A DNA stretch of 64,000 nt from the NCBI GenBank assembly GCA_021850485.1, contig JAJZLY010000002.1, positions 1 to 64,000 of the forward strand, in the 5' to 3' direction. The notes under the pieces were generated by a model. It saw only the letters and a program-made list of their open reading frames with translations, had not been told where the DNA came from and searched no databases. A program made the translations under genes and the position numbers. This DNA comes from Bacillota bacterium. Lineage in GTDB: Bacteria > Bacillota > Sulfobacillia > JAJZYS01 > JAJZLH01. This document shows positions 49,009-57,145 of the stretch, one piece after another. Each line of letters starts with the position of its first letter. Within the stretch, counting starts at the first letter, position 1.

Positions 49009-50079
49009 ATGGACTTAGCGCGTTTAGGACTCAGTGCCGATTTGCAAAGACAGTTCTCCGAGCATTGGCCAAGCGGCCGGATCCTCGCCCGCGTCGTGGC
49101 CCGCACCGCCGACGGTGCGCTCTGCGTTGGCGATCAAGGCGAGGTGCGGGCCAGTCTGGCCGGGAAGCTTCGCCACCAGGCCCAGAGCGATGGTGCTCTG
49201 TGGCCGGTGGTAGGCGACTGGGTCGCACTGCGCGGCGAGCCCACCACTGGCCTGGTGATCGAGATGGTGCTGGAGCGGCAAGGCGTCCTCGCCCGTCCAG
49301 ATCCGGAACGACCAGGGCTTAACGAAGTGCTGGTGGCAAACGTCGATCTCGTGCTGGTCGTGATGGGGCTAGATCAGGACTTCAATCTGCGCCGCCTGGA
49401 ACGCTATCTGGCGATGATTCGGGCGAACGGACTCCGGGCCGCCGTGGCGCTGACCAAGCTGGACCTGATCGCTGCCTCAGAGCCCCTGGTTCTGGCAGCT
49501 GAGCGCCTCGCCACACCGGCCTTGGTCCATGCGGTATCGGCCGTGTCTGGAGAGGGCGTTGATCGACTCCGCCAGTCGATGTCTAAGAGCCCAACCATAG
49601 CCCTGATCGGCTCGTCCGGGGTTGGCAAATCAACTCTGGTCCACCTTTTAACGGGCGCTGAAGTGGCCACCCAACCGACCCGACTTGCGGATGGCAGAGG
49701 CAGACATACCACAGTCGGCCACCATCTCCACCCTCGTCCGGATGGGGGCTGTCTGATCGACACGCCCGGGCTTCGCTCGGTGGCCCTGCCGGCCGGCTCC
49801 GATCTGGGCGACACTTTTATCGAGATAGGAACCCTCGCCGGGTCGTGCCGCTTTTCCGACTGCCGGCACCAGGGCGAGCCGGGCTGTGCAGTGCAAGCTG
49901 CCATGGCCGCCGGCAGCCTCGATTCCGATCGGCTCTCGGCCTATCGCAAGCTGGAACGGGAGGCGCGCCGCCAAGACGCCAAACAAGATCCTCAATTGCG
50001 CGCCGCCGAACGGCAACAGACCCGCAAGTGGGCGCGAGAGATCCGTCAGGAGCTAAAACTCAGACCACCACGCCGCTAG
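49009..50079 (+). CDS. rsgA: Ribosome biogenesis GTPase RsgA
   Basis: Circularly permuted GTPase of 356 residues that tests maturation of the 30S subunit. After an OB-fold domain (about 25-95) the motifs appear in the order G4 (LTKLDLI), G1 (GSSGVGKST), G3 (DTPGLR), diagnostic for RsgA. The zinc finger has C, C-x-H and C ligands in SCRFSDCRHQGEPGC. The basic C-terminus ends in helices typical of the family. GGAGGAGG precedes ATG 49009. It is transcribed alone. Confidence 0.95.
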   Translation: MDLARLGLSADLQRQFSEHWPSGRILARVVARTADGALCVGDQGEVRASLAGKLRHQAQSDGALWPVVGDWVALRGEPTTGLVIEMVLERQGVLARPDPERPGLNEVLVANVDLVLVVMGLDQDFNLRRLERYLAMIRANGLRAAVALTKLDLIAASEPLVLAAERLATPALVHAVSAVSGEGVDRLRQSMSKSPTIALIGSSGVGKSTLVHLLTGAEVATQPTRLADGRGRHTTVGHHLHPRPDGGCLIDTPGLRSVALPAGSDLGDTFIEIGTLAGSCRFSDCRHQGEPGCAVQAAMAAGSLDSDRLSAYRKLEREARRQDAKQDPQLRAAERQQTRKWAREIRQELKLRPPRR

Positions 50080-50122
50080 GCATGCCAGCAGGCTGGATCG
50101 TGCACGCCTGGGCGTACGGGCG

Positions 50123-50150
50123 TCTTGAGGCAGACCTCTTGAGGCAGACC
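50123..50150. repeat. Tandem 14-bp direct repeat
   Basis: TCTTGAGGCAGACC occurs twice head to tail in the 170-bp stretch between convergent rsgA and pntB. No other structure is evident in that stretch. Confidence 0.7.
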
Positions 50151-50250
50151 CTGCGGACACGGTCCGCTGACATGCCACGCCGTGGTCGACTGCCGATCGC
50201 CCGCCAAAGGGCCCGACCGGCTACTTCGGTCACGCGCCAGCGCGTCCGAG

Positions 50251-51651
50251 CTAGTCCACGTCCCGCAGTGCAGTCACAAGCTCGGTCAGAGAGGTGCGGG
50301 CGTCGCCGAACAACATCCTGGTCTGGTCCATCAAAAAGAGCGGGTTGTCGATGCCAGCGAAGCCTGGTGCCATGCTCCGCTTGAGCACGACCACCACCTT
50401 GGCCCGGTCGACCTCCAACACCGGCATGCCGTAGATCGGGCTGCCCGGATTGTTTCTGGCCGCCGGGTTAGTGACGTCGTTGGCCCCCACCACCAGGACC
50501 ACGTCGGTGCGCGAAAACTCCGGGTTGATGGCGTCCATCTCATACAGCCGATCGTACGGGACGTCCGCCTCTGCGAGCAGGACGTTCATGTGACCGGGCA
50601 TCCGCCCGGCCACCGGGTGGATGCCGAAGCGGACGTCGACGCCGCGTCCTTCCAGCGCCACCATCAGGTCGCGCACCTGCTGCTGGGCCCTGGCCACGGC
50701 CAGTCCGTACCCGGGCACGATCACCACGCGGCTGGCATAGGCTAACAAGGTGGCTACCTCCTCGGTCGAGGTCGCCCGCACCTCGCCGCCGACCGTCTGA
50801 TCGGTGCCCTGCTTCACGCTGCTGAAGGCACCGAACAACACGTTGCTGATCGGCCGATTCATCGCCCGGCTCATCAATTGGGTCAAGATGGTTCCCGAAG
50901 CTCCGACCAGCGAGCCAGCCACAATCAGCACGTCATTGCCAAGCACGAACCCGGTCGCCGCAGCGGCCAGACCGGTCAGGGAGTTCAGCAGCGAGATGAT
51001 CACGGGCATGTCGGCGCCGCCGACCGGTAAAACAACCAACGTGCCCAGCACTGCTGCGCCCACGGCCAAAATGATCAGCGGCGTTTCGCGGCCCAAGGGG
51101 CCGCCGCTTACGGCCAGAGCCGCTGCGACCAGGAGCAGGGCAAACAACACGGCGTGCAAGATCTTTTGGCCAGAGAAAGTGATCGGCCGACCGCCGATCA
51201 GCTCTTGCAACTTGGCGAAGGCAACCATGCTGCCGGCGAAGCTGATGGCGCCGATCAGCACGGTGAAGGCGCCGGGGATCGACACAGCCAAAGGGGGGGC
51301 GGCGCCTTGCAACAAGATCCGTAGCGCCTCTCCGAGTGCCACCAATGCGGCAGCTCCACCGCCCATCCCGTTGAACAGCGCCACCATCTGCGGCATCGCT
51401 GTCATCTTCACGGTGCGCGCTGCCCAGGTCCCGATGCCGGCGCCCAGCACCAGCATGGCAGTCATCACCAGCCAGTTCACGAGCGGGACGTATAAGAGCG
51501 TGACACCTAGGGCGAGCAGCATGCCAAAGGCAGCCAGCAGATTTCCAGAGCGCGCTGTGGCCGGTGTGCGCAGCCGCATGATGCCCACGATCACCAGCAA
51601 GATGGTGACGATGTAGACACCCTGAGTCAGATTCGCCGCAAAGGCCGTCAT
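50251..51651 (-). CDS. pntB: Proton-translocating NAD(P) transhydrogenase subunit beta
   Basis: A 466-residue subunit with about nine membrane helices followed by the NADP-binding domain III (from about residue 290). Domain III features are VVIVPGYGLAVARAQQQV, the VRFGIHPVAGRMPGHMNVLLAEA loop and VVGANDVTNPAAR, then KVVVVLKRSMAPGFAGIDNPLF. It couples hydride transfer between NADH and NADP+ to proton flow. ATG 51651 overlaps the pntAB stop (ATGA). Confidence 0.95.
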   Translation of the reverse strand: MTAFAANLTQGVYIVTILLVIVGIMRLRTPATARSGNLLAAFGMLLALGVTLLYVPLVNWLVMTAMLVLGAGIGTWAARTVKMTAMPQMVALFNGMGGGAAALVALGEALRILLQGAAPPLAVSIPGAFTVLIGAISFAGSMVAFAKLQELIGGRPITFSGQKILHAVLFALLLVAAALAVSGGPLGRETPLIILAVGAAVLGTLVVLPVGGADMPVIISLLNSLTGLAAAATGFVLGNDVLIVAGSLVGASGTILTQLMSRAMNRPISNVLFGAFSSVKQGTDQTVGGEVRATSTEEVATLLAYASRVVIVPGYGLAVARAQQQVRDLMVALEGRGVDVRFGIHPVAGRMPGHMNVLLAEADVPYDRLYEMDAINPEFSRTDVVLVVGANDVTNPAARNNPGSPIYGMPVLEVDRAKVVVVLKRSMAPGFAGIDNPLFLMDQTRMLFGDARTSLTELVTALRDVD

Positions 51652-51953
51652 GGGCGGTTCCCCGGTTGTTCCCGGTTGTGCCGGAACATCTCCAGCATGC
51701 GATCGGTGACCACATAGCCACCGACCACGTTCAACGTACCCAAGAACACGGCAGCCGCCCCGACCGTCAGTTCGACCGGCCCGTGGGCCGTGGCACAGAC
51801 GACCAGGGCACCGATCACGATCACGCCGTGAATGGCGTTGGTGGCTGACATCAAAGGCGTGTGCAAAACGGAGGGCACCTTGGAGATCAGCTGGAAGCCG
51901 ACGAACACGGCCAGCATAAAGACCAAGAGTTCTTGCACCAAGTTGCCGGTCAC
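51648..51953 (-). CDS. pntAB: NAD(P) transhydrogenase subunit alpha part 2
   Basis: A 101-residue membrane subunit with three helices. SKVPSVLHTPLMSATNAIHG is the conserved family segment, and NVVGGYVVTDRMLEMF closes it. GTG 51953 follows GGGAGATGG. Alpha is split in two polypeptides, as in Rhodospirillum rubrum, rather than fused as in E. coli. Confidence 0.93.
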   Translation of the reverse strand: MTGNLVQELLVFMLAVFVGFQLISKVPSVLHTPLMSATNAIHGVIVIGALVVCATAHGPVELTVGAAAVFLGTLNVVGGYVVTDRMLEMFRHNREQPGNRP

Positions 51954-52011
51954 CAGCTACCATCTCCCTTCCGAGGGGCGTACAGGCCAGGGTGCGGCCA
52001 CCGGGCGTCAG

Positions 52012-53163
52012 TTAGCTGAGCGCTTCCCTCTCTAGCCGCTGGCGGGTCGGGACGTGGACGATCTTGCCGCCATGCGTCACACAGGTTGCGGCCAAGATCT
52101 CATCTGCCAGATCCGGCCCGCTTTTGTCCTCTGTGAGATGAGCGAACAGATGGTTCACAAACGCCAGCAGGTTGCGCGAGTAAAATTGGCTGGAGGGAAG
52201 CGGCATCTGGGACGGCAGATTCAAGGTGCCGTCGACGATCACTCCGTGCGACACAGAGCGCTCTCCTGGCACTGTCAGAGCGCAGTTGCCGCCGGTTTCG
52301 GCGGCCAGGTCCATGATGACGGCGCCGGGGTGCATGGACTTAACCATCTGCTCGGTGATGAGCACGGGCGGCCTGGCCCCCGGCACCATGGCCGTTGTGA
52401 TCACGACATCGGCTCGTTGCACCGGTTCAGCCAACACCTCTTGCTCGAGGGCTTCCTCGTCTTCCGCCAATCTCCGGGCGTAGCCGCCCTGTGCCTCGCC
52501 GCCCTCCGGCAGTGGCAAGGTGAGGAAGACGCCGCCTAGGCTCTCCACCTGTTCTTTGACCGCCGGCCTGGTGTCGAAGGCCTGCACCACGGCGCCCAGA
52601 CGTCTCGCCGTGGCCACTGCCTGCAGCCCGGCCACGCCCGCACCCAACACCAGCACCCGGGCTGGCGCTACGGTACCGGCCGCCGTCATCATCAGCGGGA
52701 AAAACCGCTCGGCGAGCACCGCACCGAGCAAGGCGGCACGGTAGCCTGAGACCGTGCTCATCGCCGACAGCACGTCCATGTTCTGGGCACGCGTGATGCG
52801 GGGCATCAGGTCGAGGCTGAAGGCGGTAATCTCATGCTCGGCCAAGCGGGCGATGCGCGCTGGATAGGTCAAGGGCTGCAACAGGCCGACCAGCATGGTC
52901 CTGGGGCGGAGGCCGCTCAGCTCAGTGTCACCAAATCCCTGCACCGTGAGCACGAGATCGGCTCGGGCCAAGAGCTCGGAGGCGTCTTGAACCAATTCGG
53001 CCCCTGCCGTCTGGAAGGCATCATCTGATAATAGGGCGCCTGCGCCCGCTCCGGCCTCGACCGCGACCTGATGCTTGTCAGTCACCAAGCGGACGACAGC
53101 TTCCGGAACGAGGGCGACGCGCCGCTCGCCGTTGGCGACTTCCCGGGGTACGGCCAGGTACAA
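52012..53163 (-). CDS. pntAA: NAD(P) transhydrogenase subunit alpha part 1
   Basis: The soluble NAD-binding domain I, about 383 residues, related to alanine dehydrogenase. YLAVPREVANGERRVALVPE forms the start, RITRAQNMDVLSAMSTVSGY lies in the nucleotide-site region, VLVLGAGVAGLQAVATARRLGA is the Rossmann loop, and VITTAMVPGARPPVLI follows. TTG 53163 has GAGG 7 nt upstream; GTG 53169 is an alternative. It leads the pntAA-pntAB-pntB operon, with 58 bp to pntAB. Confidence 0.93.
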   Translation of the reverse strand: MYLAVPREVANGERRVALVPEAVVRLVTDKHQVAVEAGAGAGALLSDDAFQTAGAELVQDASELLARADLVLTVQGFGDTELSGLRPRTMLVGLLQPLTYPARIARLAEHEITAFSLDLMPRITRAQNMDVLSAMSTVSGYRAALLGAVLAERFFPLMMTAAGTVAPARVLVLGAGVAGLQAVATARRLGAVVQAFDTRPAVKEQVESLGGVFLTLPLPEGGEAQGGYARRLAEDEEALEQEVLAEPVQRADVVITTAMVPGARPPVLITEQMVKSMHPGAVIMDLAAETGGNCALTVPGERSVSHGVIVDGTLNLPSQMPLPSSQFYSRNLLAFVNHLFAHLTEDKSGPDLADEILAATCVTHGGKIVHVPTRQRLEREALS

Positions 53164-53357
53164 GGCCACACCTCTTTCGCATCGTTGCAGCCCCAGTGTA
53201 GAACTCCCGCCGGTTAGTTCGCCAGTCCTGTGCTCCAAAATCCGGCTAGGGCTGTCCCCGGTCCGGCGGCGGTGACCGGGTGTGGCCGGTGCGGGCTCCC
53301 CCGGGGAGGTTCCGCCGACAGGGTGCGGAATCGTCACCAGCGAGGGAGGTCCACACC

Positions 53358-53840
53358 ATGGAGGTTTCCAGCCGAGGGTTGCCAAGGCGCCAGGGCGCTC
53401 GGCCCAAAACTACGCCGACCAACCCCCACCAACAACTGACCGACACCGCACCGCTCGAGATGCAGCACCGGCTGGCCGAGCTTGCCTTCCTGCTGGCGGA
53501 CGTCGAAGAGCACCCTAGCCAGATCTCCGTTCCGGGAACGCGGGCGCTGTGCCTCTCCAGAAAGTGGGCAGCCGGTCCGGGCGAGGCATTCATGATCGGT
53601 CGCGAGTTCGCCCACCTGCACCCGGCCCACGACGGCAGCTTGCATCTGGCGCTTCCACCCCAGCTCGCAGCCGAGGCGTGTACTCAGGGCTGGACGGAGG
53701 TCCATCCCGTGGCCCGTCTGGGCCTAATTCCGCCAAACGTGGTGATGCTTTACGGTCCACGTGACGAGACAGAGGTACAAATCATCCTCGATCTTTTGCG
53801 TCAGTCCCGAGACTTTGCAAAAGGTCAGACTCCCCCCTAG
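53358..53840 (+). CDS. DUF5519 (luciferase-domain) protein
   Basis: A 160-residue protein with the small domain called luciferase/DUF5519 in protein-family resources: REFAHLHPAHDGSLHLALPP, GWTEVHPVARLG and MLYGPRDETEVQIILDLLRQS. The His residues and PRD motif are conserved, but no activity is established for bacterial members. ATG 53358 follows GGGAGG at 8 nt; an earlier in-frame ATG lacks a ribosome site. It is divergent from the pnt operon and ends before a hairpin shared with the tRNA operon. Confidence 0.7.
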   Translation: MEVSSRGLPRRQGARPKTTPTNPHQQLTDTAPLEMQHRLAELAFLLADVEEHPSQISVPGTRALCLSRKWAAGPGEAFMIGREFAHLHPAHDGSLHLALPPQLAAEACTQGWTEVHPVARLGLIPPNVVMLYGPRDETEVQIILDLLRQSRDFAKGQTPP

Positions 53841-53870
53841 GCTCGGTGCGCACCTGATCCGCATAAACGG

Positions 53871-53898
53871 AAGGCGCCGCAATGGCTTGCGGCGCCTT
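53871..53898 (-). terminator. Terminator of the tRNA operon (possibly bidirectional)
   Basis: AAGGCGCCGC and GCGGCGCCTT form a perfect 10-bp stem with an 8-nt loop, 9 nt after the last tRNA's CCA end, and 30 nt after the convergent DUF5519 stop. Confidence 0.7.
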
Positions 53899-53909
53899 GG
53901 TCTTCATGG

Positions 53910-53983
53910 TGGGCGGTAGAGGACTTGAACCTCTGACCTCATGCATGTCAAGCATGCGCTCTAACCAGCTGAGCTAACCGCCC
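53910..53983 (-). tRNA. tRNA-Val (GAC)
   Basis: Full cloverleaf: acceptor GGGCGGT, D-arm GCTCAGCTGGTTAGAGC, anticodon loop TTGACAT, T-arm with GTTCAAGTC. CCA is encoded in the genome (53907-53909). Confidence 0.95.
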
Positions 53984-53998
53984 AAACGAGGTGTCTGG

Positions 53999-54070
53999 AG
54001 GCGACGCCCGGATTCGAACCGGGGAATAGAGGATTTGCAGTCCTCTGCCTTACCACTTGGCTACGTCGCC
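53999..54070 (-). tRNA. tRNA-Cys (GCA)
   Basis: Acceptor GGCGACG pairs with CGTCGCC; the anticodon loop is CTGCAAA and the T-loop GTTCGAATC. Encoded CCA follows. Confidence 0.95.
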
Positions 54071-54078
54071 AAATTTGG

Positions 54079-54150
54079 AGCGGGAGACGGGATTCGAACC
54101 CGCGACCCTCGCCTTGGCAAGGCGATGCTCTACCACTGAGCTACTCCCGC
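54079..54150 (-). tRNA. tRNA-Gly (GCC)
   Basis: Acceptor GCGGGAG pairs with CTCCCGC; the anticodon loop is TTGCCAA and the T-loop GTTCGAATC. Encoded CCA follows. Confidence 0.95.
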
Positions 54151-54170
54151 AAACCTGGACTCCGAGATGG

Positions 54171-54243
<73 letters not shown>

Positions 54244-54255
54244 AGGAACTTTTGG

Positions 54256-54329
54256 CGGAGGCGACGGGGCTCGAACCCGTGATCTACGCCGTGACAGGGC
54301 GTTATGTTAACCAACTACACCACGCCTCC
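54256..54329 (-). tRNA. tRNA-Asp (GTC)
   Basis: Acceptor GGAGGCG pairs with CGCCTCC; the anticodon loop is CTGTCAC and the discriminator is G, the identity base for aspartate. Encoded CCA follows. Confidence 0.95.
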
Positions 54330-54342
54330 GACTCCGCCATGG

Positions 54343-54414
54343 TGGGCGAAACAGGGCTCGAACCTGTGACCCCCTCCTTGTAAGGGAGGTGCTCTACCGC
54401 TGAGCTATTCGCCC
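54343..54414 (-). tRNA. tRNA-Val (TAC)
   Basis: Acceptor GGGCGAA pairs with TTCGCCC; the anticodon loop is CTTACAA and the T-loop GTTCGAGCC. Encoded CCA follows. First gene of the six-tRNA run. Confidence 0.95.
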
Positions 54415-54426
54415 GACACGCCGTGG

Positions 54427-54456
54427 ATTATACCATCCCCCCGAACACCGCCACAA
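54427..54456 (-). promoter_or_regulatory. Predicted promoter of the tRNA operon
   Basis: TTGTGG (54456-54451) and a consensus TATAAT (54432-54427) with an 18-nt spacer, 12 nt before the first tRNA. Confidence 0.6.
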
Positions 54457-54569
54457 CCGATGGCCATTCCGATTCGTGCCGATTCCTGAAACTCCCTGCC
54501 GGGCGAAGGGCGAAGCCCCATGGTGCCGAATGCTGGAGGCGACCGATCAACCGATCTGGGAGAGATGTC

Positions 54570-55526
54570 ATGCCCAGCCGGATCAGCGTGGTGATCCCGG
54601 TACACAACGGTCTCGCTACCATCGGTGAGGCCATCGCGTCAGCGTTGGCGCAAACCCGTCTCGCAGACGAAGTGGTCGTGGTCAACGACGGGTCGACCGA
54701 TGGCACCGCCGACTTGGTGCGCGGCCGGTTTCCCTCCGTGCGGCTGATCGAGCAGCCGCAAAGCGGCCCGGCCTCCGCCAGGAACACCGGCATCGAGGCC
54801 GCCACCGGTGACTGGGTGGCCTTTTTAGACGCCGACGATGTGTGGCTTCCTCGCAAGTTGGAGCTTCAGCTGGCAGCCGTCGAGCGTGCACCAGCGGCGT
54901 TGATGATCGGATCGGGCTGGGCCGCTCTCGGCTCCCAGCCGACACACATCGCCTACCGAGATGCCCTCTCGCTCGACTTCCGGCAGATCCTGCTCGGCTA
55001 CTTCCTGGGTCCCTCTGGGGTCGTCGCCGAGCGGCGTTCGCTTTTGGCCGTAGGTGGTTTTCGTCCAGATCGAGAGGGCATCGAGGATCGCGACTTGTGG
55101 TGCCGTCTCGCCCAGCGCGGCAGTGTGCTCTTCTACCCGCAGGCCCTGTGGATCTACCGGCGAACGCCAACCAGCTTCTCGCGCATTCGCATGCGGGGAT
55201 TTGAAGCGGGCCGTCGGTTGATGGCGGACATGCGTCCCTATGTACAGACCCAGTGGGGAGACGGCACCTGGCAGACCGTGCTGGCCGCGGTGGCGTTGCG
55301 CTACCGCGCCTACTTCGAACAAGATCGCGACCGCGAAGGGGTTCGTTTGTGCAACGAGATGCTGGCTCAGATTCCACCGCGCTGGCGTCGGCAGGCCACC
55401 TTGCGCTTGGTGTTGCCCTATTGGGCGGCCCGGGCCAGACATCGTCTCAGTCAGCGGGACGGCTTTTGGTTCGAACCGCTGCCCCCGCTGTCGGCCTTCG
55501 GACCCTCTAACCCAGGCGGTGCGTAA
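54570..55526 (+). CDS. Family 2 glycosyltransferase
   Basis: A 318-residue GT-A fold enzyme that would transfer a sugar from a nucleotide donor. Motifs are SRISVVIPVHNG, VVVVNDGSTDGT (nucleotide-binding Asp), GPASARNTGIEAATGDWVAF followed by LDADD (the metal-binding DxD) and the late EDRDLWCRLAQRG acid region. No membrane helix is seen. ATG 54570 follows GGGAGAGA. It is isolated, divergent from the tRNA operon and convergent with fixX, so acceptor and donor are unknown. Confidence 0.88.
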   Translation: MPSRISVVIPVHNGLATIGEAIASALAQTRLADEVVVVNDGSTDGTADLVRGRFPSVRLIEQPQSGPASARNTGIEAATGDWVAFLDADDVWLPRKLELQLAAVERAPAALMIGSGWAALGSQPTHIAYRDALSLDFRQILLGYFLGPSGVVAERRSLLAVGGFRPDREGIEDRDLWCRLAQRGSVLFYPQALWIYRRTPTSFSRIRMRGFEAGRRLMADMRPYVQTQWGDGTWQTVLAAVALRYRAYFEQDRDREGVRLCNEMLAQIPPRWRRQATLRLVLPYWAARARHRLSQRDGFWFEPLPPLSAFGPSNPGGA

Positions 55527-55803
55527 CCCCAAAGCCACCTTTGGGATAGCGCCAGGCGATGTTGTACTCCGGGCAGGCGATACGACAGGAGCCACATTCC
55601 ACACAACCCTCGAAGCGGACGGCCAGCTCTTGAGTGTCCACCTGCCACTCGTAGACGTTGGCTGGGCAAAAAGCCTCACAGGGCCGTCCCCACTTATCAC
55701 CGCACTCCTGGCACTTTTGCATGTCCTTAACCACCAGGTGCGATTCCTGATCAGCCTTGAACTTCAGGGTGTACAGCTTTTGCTCGATGGTTTCTCTGGT
55801 CAT
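55507..55803 (-). CDS. fixX: Ferredoxin-like protein FixX
   Basis: A 98-residue iron-sulfur protein that passes electrons between FixC-type flavoproteins and the FixAB electron-transfer flavoprotein. The cluster ligands lie in CEAFCPANVYEW and FEGCVECGSCRIACPEYNIAW, and GGFGVTHRLG closes the protein as in FixX/YdiT. An additional Cys pair is in QKCQECGDKWG. The ATG overlaps the fixC stop (ATGA). No fixA or fixB gene is in the window. Confidence 0.92.
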   Translation of the reverse strand: MTRETIEQKLYTLKFKADQESHLVVKDMQKCQECGDKWGRPCEAFCPANVYEWQVDTQELAVRFEGCVECGSCRIACPEYNIAWRYPKGGFGVTHRLG

Positions 55804-57113
55804 CCGCGCATCGCCGCCTTCCACATGCCCCACATGTCCTTGGCTAGGGTCAAGGGGCGCCGTTTGGCCAGAACGGATTTGATCAGGCCACGCTCCTTTT
55901 CGTGCTTGGGCACGCCATCAACCGTCATCAGCGTCTTGGCTGCCTGATTCAGTAGCTCCGGGTAGAGTTCGAAGAAGGCTTGGCGGTTGTGCTCCATGAA
56001 GGTCGGCATGTTGCGGTACTGCTTGAGGTCCTTGAGCACGAAACTCTCTTCCAGTCGCCGCCGATAGGCGCTGAGGGTAGCCGCCGAGAAGTCCCCTTTG
56101 GCCTTGGCCATTACCACCGTCTCACCGGCCAGTTCGCCCGACTTCATGGCCAGGTTTGAGCCTTCCCGGTGCAAGACATTGATCAACATGGCGGCGTCTC
56201 CGGCCAGCAGGAATCCATCTCCCACCACCTCAGGCATGGCGTTCATACCGCCCTCCGGGATCAGGTGGGCAGTGTATTCATCGACCTCACCGCCAGCGAT
56301 CAACGGAGCGATCGTCGGGTGCTGCTTGAGATCTTCCAGGAGCTCGTAAGGGCGCACCTTGCGCTGCTGGAATTCGGACAAAAGGCAGCCCACGCCGATC
56401 GAGATGCTATCCAAGTTGGTGTACAGCCATCCCTGACCGACCATGCCATGGGTGGCGTCTCCCATCATCTCCATCACCACGCCGTGGTTGCCAGAGACGG
56501 CGAACCGCTCGCAGATGGTTTCGGCTGGCAGCCGGATCACCTCTTTGACCGCCAAGGCAACCTGGTTGGCCATCAGTTCGCCGCGCAGACCCATCTCCTT
56601 GGCCAGAAGCGAGTTAACGCCGTCGGCGATCACCACCACGTCGGCCAAAAGCTCTCCGTCCGGCGTGCCAGTGGTCACGCCGATCACCCGCCCGGAGGCG
56701 TCTTTGAGCACATTGGTGACGGGCATCTGGTTGATCAGAAATGCGCCCGCCTCTTCCGCTTTGTGGGCGAACCACTGGTCGAACTTGCCTCTGAGCACGG
56801 TGAAGGCGTTATACGGCTCGTCGCCAAACGACGGATCGCGATAGCCCACCGTGACGGCGGTCGATGCTGTCATCATGCTGATCCGGGACTCCACCACCAC
56901 CCGCTCGAGCGGTGCCTCCAGCCAGAAGTTGGGGATCAGATCCTCCAGCATCTTGCGGTAGAGGACGCCGCCCATCACATTCTTGGCGCCTGGATAGTCG
57001 CCTCGCTCCAAGAGCACCACACTGAGGCCGGCCCGAGCCATGGTCAGGGCGGCCGCGGCCCCGGCGGGCCCGGCTCCCACCACAATCGCGTCGAACTTCT
57101 CTGCCTCTGCCAC
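55800..57113 (-). CDS. fixC: FixC-type electron-transfer flavoprotein:quinone oxidoreductase
   Basis: FAD-dependent dehydrogenase of 437 residues. The N-terminal dinucleotide fold is VVGAGPAGAAAALTMARAG, followed by GDYPGAKNVMGG typical of ETF-QO/FixC, and the second FAD contact DGFLLAGDAAMLINVLHREG. It would take electrons from ETF and, with FixX, feed quinone or ferredoxin by bifurcation. GTG 57113 (7 nt after GAGGG) is preferred to the adjacent TTG. It lies 32 bp after selD. Confidence 0.92.
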   Translation of the reverse strand: MAEAEKFDAIVVGAGPAGAAAALTMARAGLSVVLLERGDYPGAKNVMGGVLYRKMLEDLIPNFWLEAPLERVVVESRISMMTASTAVTVGYRDPSFGDEPYNAFTVLRGKFDQWFAHKAEEAGAFLINQMPVTNVLKDASGRVIGVTTGTPDGELLADVVVIADGVNSLLAKEMGLRGELMANQVALAVKEVIRLPAETICERFAVSGNHGVVMEMMGDATHGMVGQGWLYTNLDSISIGVGCLLSEFQQRKVRPYELLEDLKQHPTIAPLIAGGEVDEYTAHLIPEGGMNAMPEVVGDGFLLAGDAAMLINVLHREGSNLAMKSGELAGETVVMAKAKGDFSAATLSAYRRRLEESFVLKDLKQYRNMPTFMEHNRQAFFELYPELLNQAAKTLMTVDGVPKHEKERGLIKSVLAKRRPLTLAKDMWGMWKAAMRG

Positions 57114-57145
57114 CAAAACGCCCTCTTCCCTGAGATGCGGTCTGC

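Noticed and set aside
48795-49322. 175-codon frame overlapping the rsgA leader and start
   Set aside because: Most of it is out of frame inside rsgA and it lacks a ribosome site; kept only as a possible structured leader.
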